From NCBI RefSeq assembly GCF_003573695.1, contig NC_039363.1:167106747-167170746 (forward strand): a stretch of DNA of 64,000 nt. The letters run 5' to 3'. Position numbers and translations under genes: made by a program. The notes under the pieces were generated by a model that was given only the letters and a program-made list of their open reading frames with translations, made no database searches and had not been told where the DNA came from. Shown one piece after another: positions 44,481-54,689 of this stretch (position 1 is its first letter; every line of letters starts with the position of its first letter). The stretch comes from Papaver somniferum (lineage: Eukaryota; Streptophyta; Magnoliopsida; Ranunculales; Papaveraceae).

Positions 44481-45330
44481 CTTCATACTGACCCTATTTT
44501 GTTTTATTAGTCGCCCCTAATTCCTTTTGGGTCACCCCTAAAAATGCCAGGTATTTTTTGTCTTTTGCTTTTTTATATCAGGAAAATAAATGAAGGTTGT
44601 TTCCCCTTTATGATTATAAGGAAATGCCGAGCTTGCTTCTATAATCTATACTATTTATGGGACAGATTAACATCGTTATATTTAAAATTATTTTCTTGGC
44701 GCCATGAAAATTTTGAAGGGGACCATTCCTTCATTTTTGGTAGGTCATTATGAAGTAAAATTCAACATCCCTTATCCACATATTTTGATTAATGGCCAAG
44801 TTGCCTTTATATTATTTAATTATTATTTTTTTAATATATTAAAAAAATATTTTTTTATAAATTTTTTGATTATTAGGTTTGATTCGACTAGATTTTTTTT
44901 CCCTTAACCAAATTCGGCTAGTTTTTTTTCTAGCCGAACTTAATGAGTTGTTCATATATAAAAACAATATAGAGGTTCGACTAGGCTTTTTCCATGGCCG
45001 ATTTCAATGGATTGTTCATTCTTTAACATATATACAAGTTTGGATAGGATTATTTTTAATTTCCTAACTCGAGGTTCTGTTAGTTTTTTATTTTCTAGCT
45101 GAATTCAATGGGTTGTTCATATACCAAAAACAACATAGAAGTTTATCTACGTTTTTCTTTCCTAGCCGAACCTCGAGCTTGACTAGATTCATTTTTTTCT
45201 CCTAGGCCAATCCAAAGCAAAAAAAGATTAAAAAAATAATTATTCAGTTTAATGATAACTTAGTCATTTTCTAACTTTAAGACACCCTTATAAGTGTAGG
45301 GAAGATGGCATAAGCACTTCATGACCTAAG
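44481..45330. repeat. Repeat-rich flank with ~85-bp tandem units
   Basis: Between about 44875 and 45200 four diverged copies contain TTCG(A/G)CTAG, a T-rich run, TAGCCGAA, then (T/C)AATG(A/G)(G/A)TTGTTCAT and AAAAACAA(T/C)ATAGA. TTCGGCTAG and CTAGCCGAA pair as a hairpin. GTC(G/A)CCCCTAA occurs twice near 44511 and 44531. No gene is seen. This is the host sequence into which gypsy-C inserted (TSD CTAAG at 45326-45330). Confidence 0.6.
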
Positions 45331-47030
45331 TGTAGATGGGGAAAAACGATTTGCTGGTTTTTAAGGAATTGAGGAGACGACCGTACGGAGGAGACTCCTC
45401 GAACCAAGCGAAATGTTAAACCTCACACAGATGCACCGCTGCAAAGGGGGTGTTTTAGATTCGAGAGATCAATCTGTAGTACTCCGGCCTAAATCAAGAC
45501 AATGACCGTTCCAGAGTAAATTCGGTCACAAGAGAGGATGGGTTGATCTATAGGAGGGAAGCTGAGAAATGTGTGGAATCAATGGTAATCAAAGATTTTG
45601 GGTGTGTGAATTCTGAATATGATAAGCTCCGAGTGATTGAAATTGCTCAATTGAGAGTAGTTGCTCATTTGATGAGTTGATGATCTCGTGTTGTCAGTTT
45701 GACGTGAGATTGATGATACTAATGATGCTTCAATCATGATTCAGAGACTTATTTATATTGCTGGAATTGTAGACACCATGATTCCATGAAGTGTGGCAGT
45801 TGATAGAATGAGTGGGGAAGTGGAGATCGTGTTTGATACCAGTTGCTCAACGTGTGGAGACTTGGTCGATTTTCCACCCACTACCTCGTGAATTCCTTCA
45901 ACTGATTGCACGACTTGCTCATATTCCATCGTGTGTTTGAACACACGTGCCGTAGACTGCCAGACCAAAACCCTAAGTGATATCCCCCAAGTGACATGAT
46001 TGACATGTCGTGGTTTGCTAGTCAATTGATGACTTCGTGGTTTGATGGGACGATGAGTCCATGTAGTCGTTGAGTTGAACATGATGTTTTGAAACTCGTG
46101 AATTGAACATGTCATGAGACAGAGGTATAGTTCTTACGATGAAGTGAGAAAGTATTGCTCATTCGGTGGATCGTTGAATATTGATTGTTGAACTAATATT
46201 CCTTGGAATATTTATCATCTGAGCAAGTGTTGCTCATGTGATGAATTGTTGAATATTTGATCGTCTGAGCATGTGTTGCTCGTCTGATGGATAATTGGCA
46301 GCGTACCAAAAATATTAATTAGAATACTGGTCGTTGAACCGAGCATAATTAATAAAATTAATGACCATGAGGTCGTCATAAAAGAATATGGAATGATGAT
46401 CCTTGGATTCAGAAACCCTAATTTGATCAATTGATGATCAATTCATGGTTCGTCAGAATTTCAACCATGGGACGAAGGAGGGAGCGACTACATGGGACCG
46501 TGGATCAACCATGTAGTGTCCATATGCTCACGTGAGCAAATACGAAGAACTCCTGAAGAGTTGACGATTTGTTGGTGAAAGAATGATTGAATGCTGGTTT
46601 AATCATTTATTCGAAAATGCTCGTCTGAGCCTTAGGTGAGAAAACCTAATTAATTATGACGAGGTGAGGGACCGACCATGGAGTCATGAAACCGTCCCTG
46701 GGTTTTCCCGTGACCGCCTGACGATCACTTCATGAAAATCCAAAGTGTTCGGGAAAGTTTTGGACCTAATACGAGCAATTGTGCAAATTAGGTCAAAACT
46801 GTGAAAATTGATGGGACCGGCTTCCGTGAGACAAAGAGCCAATCTTGGTAGGTCAAGATAGCGTTCTCATGTACCCAAGGCGTCCGCGTCTCAGTCCTGA
46901 GAATTTTGATATTTTCTGGCGTGCAATTGAGCATCATTCGAGAAAATATGCCAAAATTAGGGTTTCGACGAAACTGAGGAAAACACCATGAGATGATTAA
47001 AAATAATTATTAAATAAGGAATGGGGAGGC

Positions 47031-48045
47031 GTGGGACCGCCGTGGTCAAGGCATGGTCGGCCGGTCGTGACCACGGTCCTGTGGTGCCTTTTCCTTAATT
47101 TTATAATATTTTGATGATTTTATGAAAAATTCATGAATTTTGAGAAATTTTATGAATTTTGGGAGTTTCCATGAATTGAAGGAGTTTTCATGAGTTCAAG
47201 GAAGCAAAAAATATTAAAATAATAAAACAAGGGCGCGTGGGACCGTGGAAGGCATGGCCGATCGGCTAGGGCCCGATCCCACAAGTTTCCCTAATTTTAT
47301 AATGATTTTATGAAAAATTCATGAATTTTGAGAAATTTGATGAATTTTGGGAGTTTCCATGAATTGAAGGAGTTTTCATGAGTTCAAGGAAGCAAAAAAT
47401 ATTAAAATAATAAAACAAGGGCGTGTGGGACCGTGGAAGGCATGGCCGGCCAGCTAGGGCCCGGTCCCACGAGTTTTCCTAATTTTTTAATATTTTTTAG
47501 GTATTTTGATGATTTAGGGAATTTTTCCTAATTTGAGAGAAATACCATGAAATCAAGGAATTTGATGAATTCAAGGAAAACTAATAATAAAACAAAGGGT
47601 CGTGTGGGACCGGCTAGGGCATGGTCGGCCGGCCAAGACCCGGTCCCACAAGTTTTCATAATTTATTTTATTTTATTATTATTTGATGATTTGTGTAAAA
47701 TACCATGAAATCAAGGAGTTTTTTCATGAAATTAGAGAAATAATAATAATAATAATAATAAAATAATAAGAAACCGTGGGTGTGAGGCCGTTTGGGACCA
47801 AGGCATGGCCGGTTGGCCAATGGTCACGCCCCACACTCCTTTCCTTAATTTTATATATTTTTTTATGGATTTATGGAAGTACCATGAAACCGAGGAGTTT
47901 CCTCAAGACGAAGGAGATTTGATAAAATGAGAGAATTTTCATCAAATCATGGAAAATAATAAAAATGCATTAAAAATATTAAACTGGCGTGGGATTGACC
48001 ACGACATGGTCGGTCGGTCGTGTGTCCATGCTCCCAGCACCATGG
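47031..48045. repeat. ~190-bp tandem array with GTGGGACC...GGTCCCAC stems (3' LTR)
   Basis: Six diverged units, starting near 47031, 47236, 47420, 47601, 47774 and 47983. Each has a GC-rich core in which GTGGGACCG pairs with CGGTCCCAC around a CATGGCCGGCCGG-type palindrome. Between cores is an AT-rich spacer with TTCATGAATTTTGAG, GGGAGTTTCCATGAATTG and AAATATTAAAATAATAAAAC. Confidence 0.92.
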
Positions 48046-48289
48046 TCAATATTTTAATTATTTATTGTTTTCTTCTCTATTTTGCATAGGTTCATCGTTT
48101 CGTTGTATTTTTGAAATACTCGTTCGTGCGGTGACTATTAGTGTATCATCGTTGAATACACCTTCACCATTTGAATCAGGGCTTACTTAGAGGTAGCTCA
48201 GACGCCCAGTTGTTGATTATTTATTACTAATTGTGGAATTCAGTGGAGAATAGTTCACAAAACTGAGTAATAAGATGTTTATTGTTAAT

Positions 48290-48570
48290 TCATAGGATCA
48301 GCTGAGGATTCGACTACGAATTCAGAATAATAAAGTGAGCACTACCATTCCATGGGATCGTAGATTCGACCATAGAATCGAAGTAATTAAGGTTTATCTA
48401 TTACCATTTATGAGACCAGTTGTGGATTCGATCATGAAATCGGAGTAATGAGATAATATAGTTATTGCTATTCTATGAGATCAAGTTGTGGATTCGATCA
48501 TAGAATCAGAACAATTGTTATTGTCATTCCATGGGACCAGTCGTGGATTCGACCATGGAATATGAGTGAT
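48290..48570. repeat. ~70-bp repeats with GTGGATTCGACCATGGAATC-like palindromes
   Basis: Four to five units, each holding (A/T)GAGACCAGTTGTGGATTCGA, TCATGAAATCGGAGTAAT or close variants, in the LTR. They are repeated in the other LTR at about 59965-60250. Nearby, CTCTATACTAGCAGAGCA also occurs twice (about 48598 and 48718). Confidence 0.85.
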
Positions 48571-49286
48571 TATAATTAGGAATAATTAACTTTGTGGCTT
48601 TATACTAGCAGAGCAATCTGTCTAGGAGCATTAATCATCCCGATATGAGCTTGTCGGTAAGTCATATCCTCTATATAGTCAGGGTAAACTCGTTGTTTGT
48701 TCATGAAGACGTTATTGCTCTATACTAGCAGAGCAAGCTGTCTAAGAGCCGTCCATCACGTGATGCTATATAGTATTAATCACTGAAAGTATTCAGTATT
48801 CCTGAGATATGTCGTCGTCCGGTCGTGAGACTACATATCCACATGTACTCTGAGAGAAAGTACTCTCCGTTGAGAATTCGATGAGAGAGTCGTGTCTCGA
48901 TACTCAGGTCTGATTGCTGAATCAGATCTTCGTATAATTATGAGTTTACAATTTTAGCCTTTGTCGAAAATCCACCATCTACATTAAGTCCCCTGCTTAC
49001 TGAGGAAAGCTGTGTTCCTCAGTCAGCATTAAATGGTGATTTTCCAGCCATAAATAATAATACCAGTGATTGAACTTAGTCATAAGTTGAGACGTTACCG
49101 GATTTAGAGAGCATGAGAAAACCACGACTTGATGAAAGCTTCAATGTCATGATTGGAGCGTCGTTTGATGATCATAAATTGGTGTTGAACCGCTGGTTTG
49201 GACGACGAGTCCGTGGTCGGTTAGGATTCGCGGGTCGGGTCCAATAAGGAAATCCTTAGAAAATTAGGTTTTGGAAATAAAATTGA

Positions 49287-49293
49287 TATAAAA
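49287..49293 (+). promoter_or_regulatory. TATA box of the antisense PMD gene
   Basis: TATAAAA, about 300 bp inside the 3' LTR border. It is followed by a CT-rich stretch and a GC-rich probable 5' UTR exon (about 49320-49430) that ends CCGATCAG before GTACATG, a splice donor. A plausible acceptor TTTTTGCAG lies at 50231-50239, and another (CCTTTTCAG) at 50396-50404, just before the coding region. The promoter assignment is inference from position and motif. Confidence 0.55.
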
Positions 49294-50418
49294 GGGATTA
49301 ATCCTTTTTTTTTATTTCTTCCACGACTAGTTCTCCACCGTCTCAGCTCCTTCACGCCAGCAGCAGGAGAAGACCACCGGGATCAGCACCGTCGCCGCCA
49401 GCCGCCGCCGGCCAAATTCCGGCCGATCAGGTACATGTTTTTTTTTTGTTGCTGATGTTTATGATCCTCATGAGTTCTTCATGTTTTGATCATGATGAAT
49501 TTATATGCATGTGTGCATATTAGTGTGAGTTTTATGAAAAACCCTCGTTTTTGAAAACGTATTTTCGTTCGATCGTTAGTTTGAAAACTAACTATAATCC
49601 CTGATTTAGGAGAGATTTTTTTTTTTAATATGAACCTAGGTCCAGTGATAAAACTTAGTTTATCAGCTTTCATGTGTACCAAGGTTTTATCATAAAAGAA
49701 GTGAATTTTCATGAAATCGGAATAATCCTTCGTTTTGAAGACAAATAACGATGACACGAAGGAAAATATGTATGATGAACATGTGTCCAGTGATAAAATT
49801 TTGCTTATGAGCTTTCATGTAAATACAAAACTTTATCATATGTATGAGATGTGATCTTTCACAATATTTTTTGAAATAAACCTTCGTTTTAAAGACAAAT
49901 AACGACGATGCGAAGGAAAAAAAAATTTGTCTATATGCAGCCGTGACATATATTGTGTAAAATATAATGGTATATTTTATTTTCATGAATTTGTTTTCAT
50001 TAGATAAAATTCTTGAGAATTCATGTAAGCAATGTTGCATTAATCGCTGTTATTTTCGAAAATCATAAACGTGGGTTTTGAGGAACCTTCGAAGATAGAC
50101 AATATATTTATGATGAAATATTTTATTGTTATAAACTTCATAGGTCGGTTGTGTGAATGTTCACATTATGAAAATTGTGTCCGTGATTTCATGAAAAATC
50201 AGTTTCGGAAATTAAATAAAGTTTCGTTCGTTTTTGCAGTTTTCGAAGAGACGAATGATTTTGGGGTGTTAACTCTAGCATTACTATCACTATTGTTAGT
50301 GTAAGTGTAAAAGGTAAGAGTTAAGAGTTACCATTTTTTCTTGTATTTCCTTGATTTATATCTGGACGGCATACTGAAGTAGAATGTAGTGTGAACCTTT
50401 TCAGCTACTTAGCGAAGA

Positions 50419-53400
50419 TGTCCAATTCCCAAGCTGACGACGCCTCGAGGGAAGAGATGTCGTTGATGATGGTATCTCCAGAGATGAGACATGCATGGAT
50501 GAAACTTCCGTTGGGGGAGACGAAGACGAAATCCCTGGGATTAAGAATGTCCCGAACATAGATGATGCATTCTTTGAAAAAGATATCCCAGGAGCTGAGC
50601 AACATTTGAAATCCCCAGTGTATCGTCTTTTGATAAATCCTAGAATTTTTACTCAGAAGAAATTAGTGACTCCTAAGACAGTGATTCGATTTTGTCTTGA
50701 ACGAGGGGTCTTCACCTCATCAATCATAGAGTTTAAGCTTTCTCGACGACTTTTGGAGAAATTTGCCGGCTGGGCGAGGCATATGTTGGGTTTTCCTCAT
50801 GTGAGGACTATACTCGACCAGGCGCAGGTGACGAGATCTATTCAAGCTTCTGGAGAGTTGTTCATTTATCATGATGCAAGTGGTATTGTGGCTCTGTTTG
50901 CTCGCTGGTGCATTCCCACTCACACTTTCATATGTAGATGTGGAGAGTTTACTATTACCTTGGAAGACGTGGCGGCTCTGATGCATCTTCCGATCACGGG
51001 CAATCTTCCTGGGGATCTTTCAGATGAGGTGACCGATGTTTCTCATGTCTTGACAGCTGCAATGGAGAAAGCGAATAAGGCTGGTAGTAAAGGATGCTAT
51101 GCTTCCTGGTTGACACACTGGTGGCCCAAAGACGAGGTTTCTGATAAACCCATCAACGGTATGTTACCCATTGCTGCTTTATTATGTTTATGGTTGTCCA
51201 GAGACGTTTTTGAAAACAATGGAAACTTGTTGAAGCCTTTTGTGATTCCATTTGCTATTAAGATGGCTAAAGGTGAGCAACTTCCGATAGGTAGTTTATT
51301 CTTAGGCTCCTTGTATTACAACCTGGACTCCTTGATTATAGAATCCAGTGTGTCAAATGGCTCTATGAAGATTGAGTGTTATGCCAACACGATGTTTTTT
51401 CAAACTTTGATGTGGGAGCATTTTAAGAATTATGCACCTACTCCACATAATGTTCTGCAAGGACCGAATACTGATGCGCGCCATACTTTCCCTGAGAAAG
51501 ATAATGCTAGGATCATGTGTTGGTCCACCAAGCATCCTCATTCTAAAATATGTTTTATTGATGTGTTAGAGGAAGAATCTGAGTTCAATTTTCGCCCGTG
51601 GGTGTCAGTCTCTGATTATGTTTCTCAGCCAATGACTTTAAATACTGGAGAAGGCACGAGTTTGACGTCTGGTGCGCACCTGAGTGATGGCGAAAGATCT
51701 TTCATGTTGAGTTGCACTCCTGGTCATTTGATATCAGTCACGTTTGGAGAGCTTTCAGTGGAGGAGTATAATATTGATAGAGCAGCTCGACAAATGGGTA
51801 TGGATCAGTGTGTTCCAACCATACGGAAAAGGAAGCCATCAGTTGAGCAACTCAGGACTCATTTGGATCATACTCACGTGGAAGGGAGTAGCTACTGGTT
51901 TCCTGGTTCTGATAGATTCTCCTATGTAACCCCAGGTTATGTAAAATTATGGGACCAGCAACTTGGGCGTTTGCGTGGCTTTGTAAGATTTCCCAGACCT
52001 CCATTCAAGGATCTTCCTTCGGCTGAGATGATTTCCAGTCAACCAAGATTGAAGTATCTTTCTGGTGATAAAAGAAAGTCGTCTTCAGGATGCTCTCAGG
52101 TATGTTTCTTCATATAATCTTCACGAAATTATAAGAACTGTAAAGTCCCCAGTTGGTGCTTTGGTGAGTTCCCAATATTTCTCACTGTGACTTTCATTGC
52201 TATTAGCATTAGAATCATGAAGCCGACGTTGTTAATTTTGTTGCAGAGTATTACTCCATCAAGTCTTGAAGGTCTTCAATTTTCTGCTACTGAACAAGCA
52301 ATCGCTGATTTGAGTGACGAAGAAACTGTAAGTATTTCTTCACATGTTCAAATGGGGTGCTTCATAGATGAAAATATTGATTGTAAAAGACGTGTACAGG
52401 AGGACGTAGTCATGGAGATAGAGAATTCTGGAACTCAATCATCCTCTGGGAATAGGAATGGAGGTAATTCCCAAGATTCGGAGTCGGATGGGAGTGATGT
52501 TTCTCTTGTCGTTGATGTGGACAATTCCAACCCCATGGACACTTTGGAGACTCCTCAAGTAAGTATATATCCTGTACATTCTTCGTAGAAGTATAAAAGT
52601 GCTGACTTGTAAATGAATGAATGAGAACCCATCTGAATATGTGAAAACTTAGTCGAACTTTGTCGTCAGAAAATTCAGAACCCAGCTTTTTAGTAGAAAC
52701 GCTGTAGAATCTTCGTCCGGAGTCAGATTTTGATGATCTGCATGTGAAAATTCAAGCCCGGAAAATTTCCAAGCTTTAGTGAAGAATCTTTTTAAGTTTT
52801 GGGCACGTTTAGAGCCTGAAAAAGGCGAAATAATAAACTTCCAGGAGACTTCCAGAACTTTTTCAGATTGCGCGTCACTTGATATTTTGGTCACATATAC
52901 TCACTCGTTCATCGGATTGTCATGAAATTTTGACATGTCACAGAGGACATCCGTACAAACATAATGGCATATGACCTATCCTAGGATTCCTTGTAGATTG
53001 TTCCCAGTTTGTCTCCTAGTACAGGGAAGAGTTCAGTTTCTTCAGACGGACTCATCGTAAAATGTGTTTTCATGACTTCCATGTTATTTGCCCGTGCCTT
53101 GAATGTAGTATGATGAACCTTGAATATGTTTCCTTTCTGGTATACTGTGTTTCATAATCTCCTTTGGATTCGTGACTCTAACCTCATGTAATCTTCGTAT
53201 TAGGTGCTAAACACCGAAGTTGAGGATATTGGATCCAACGATGATAACTCTAACCATTCCGGAGTTATTGATGAAGAGACAACCATCCCTGCATTTCAAG
53301 GCCATGAGAAGGTCGCTACTGCTGTTATGGAAACCCAGATGGTTGTTGCCTCAGTGATAGAAGAAACCGAGGCAGCAGCGGAGAATACTGAAGGAACTGT

Positions 53401-53899
53401 TGCTTTAGTCGTGGGAGCCACTCCAGTGACCGAGAACCGTATAATAGTGTATGAATATCCAACTGCAGGGGTCGCTTTCGATCCTCCCTTTAACACTTCA
53501 CTCCCATATCATGAACTGGTCGGTGGATTCAGCGTTCCCATTGGATATGCACGCTTGTATGAGACGATATGGAAGAAGTTCGGCCATATGATCGTTGACA
53601 GGAACCCTGGGCGTGCTTATGCTTTAATCATGCAAATAGGCGTTATCTTGCGTGTCGTGGGTGATATGCATACGAGACCCAGGAATACCTTGACTCCAGA
53701 TATACTCTTTGATTGGGAGTTTAACTTGGAGAATTCAGAAAGACTTGGCCTCAACGTGAAATGGCTTCGTAAGCAAATAAACGTTATCAAGGATTCATGT
53801 GAGAAGAACATACCCTTTCCAAACGATGCTGTGAAGGAGAAGGAGGACAAGATTGCCAAGCTGACCGAGGAGTTGAACAAGGAGAGGGCGGCTTTGTAA
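50419..53899 (+). CDS. Plant mobile domain (PMD) protein, spliced, antisense inside gypsy-C
   Basis: Four exons: 50495-52099 (ATG at 50495), 52247-52327, 52400-52558 and 53204-53899. All junctions are phase 0 with GT/AG borders, giving 846 residues without a stop. Exon 1 holds the PMD: LKSPVYRLLINPR, LLEKFAGWARHMLGFP, LFARWCIPTHTFICRCGEFT and ITLEDVAALMHLPITGNLPG, then LWLSRDVF. Exons 2-3 are acidic and Ser-rich. Exon 4 has a second conserved-looking block (YEYPTAGVAFDPPFNTSLPY, YARLYETIWKKFGHMIVDRN) and a C-terminal coiled coil (EKEDKIAKLTEELNKERAAL). PMD proteins of the MAIN/MAIL1 type are nuclear and linked to silencing and genome stability; many relatives sit in transposons. An earlier ATG at 50419 (MSNSQADDASREEMS) is out of frame by one base, so a 5' frameshift or a further exon is possible. 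The gene ends tail-to-tail with the integrase remnant. Confidence 0.85.
52328..52399 (+). other. 72-bp in-frame, stop-free intron of the PMD gene
   Basis: Bounded by GTAAGT and TACAG, its length is a multiple of three and it has no stop in the coding frame (it reads VSISSHVQMGCFIDENIDCK and four further residues). Both spliced and retained forms would therefore code for protein. Confidence 0.7.
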
Positions 53900-54227
53900 A
53901 TCTTGAAGGATGCTGATGAGCGAAAGCCTTTTCTTGCTGATCTCTTGAACATCTGAACTTCTGAGAGATGTGAGGTTTATACTTGGGATTTTTGATATTT
54001 AGATGGTTTTGGATTGACTGATGGTTGAGGATTTTCTTGTAGATTTGGTAGAGATTTTCTTTTACGATATATGAACTGAATTTTGATAAATTGCTGAATT
54101 CAAATACTGATTGCAAGTATTGCAAATATTTTGGAGGAATTGAAATACAAATGAAAGAAAATCCTAAATGTTAAATCCCAACACCATGAGTGATTCAAAC
54201 TCCCAATACCTTAAATGTCCAATAATT

Positions 54228-54677
54228 TCAGATAAACGCCTTGAGCCAATTTTCGTGAATTACTGGTAGGGTTCTGCCATCTGTGTTGGTCAATTTGTAG
54301 TATCCTCCTGCCACGGATCCAGTGACCATGAATGGTCCTTCCCAATTGGAGTTCCTTGTAGAATGAAGACCGCGCTGAACTGCTTTGAGAACCAGGTCCC
54401 CTTCATGAAACTTGTTAGGCTTGGTCGATCGTGCCTTGAATATCTTCCGCTGATTCGGAATTCCTTGTTTGATGGAATTCCTCGATTGTGGCACGTATGG
54501 ACACTCGCGCGGAAGAGAGTATCCAACATAGTGTTGATCATGCTTAGCCAAGTCTTCAGCAATAAACCTCTCGATGGAGTGACCGATTTGAAGAAGTTCT
54601 GAACCCAACCATTGAGTGTAATATTGCTGAGGTGAAGTCACCCATTCGTAGATTTTGATGACTGTTAAATTATTCAT
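54228..54677 (-). pseudogene. Gypsy-C integrase C-terminal tail
   Basis: The minus strand encodes NKFHEGDLVLKAVQRGLHST, NSNWEGPFMVTGSVAGGYYK and LTNTDGRTLPVIHENWLKAF. This is the characteristic C-terminal end of plant Ty3/gypsy integrase (GDLVL...W.GP(F/Y)...GGYYKL...). The zinc finger and the D,D-35-E core that should precede it are absent; the preceding sequence is protease. A deletion therefore fused the protease region to the integrase tail. Confidence 0.88.
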
Positions 54678-54689
54678 GGGGAGAATTCC

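Larger units (their letters stand above)
45331..48983 (-). repeat. 3' LTR of gypsy-C
   Basis: A 3,653-bp LTR, nearly the same length as 57014-60658 and matching it with few differences. Contains the GC-rich hairpin tandem array (47031-48045) and ~70-bp repeats (48290-48570). Confidence 0.95.

Noticed and set aside
45753..46115. 120-codon minus ORF, also at 57436-57798
   Set aside because: Present in both gypsy-C LTRs; near-identity follows from LTR duplication and there is no recognised domain.
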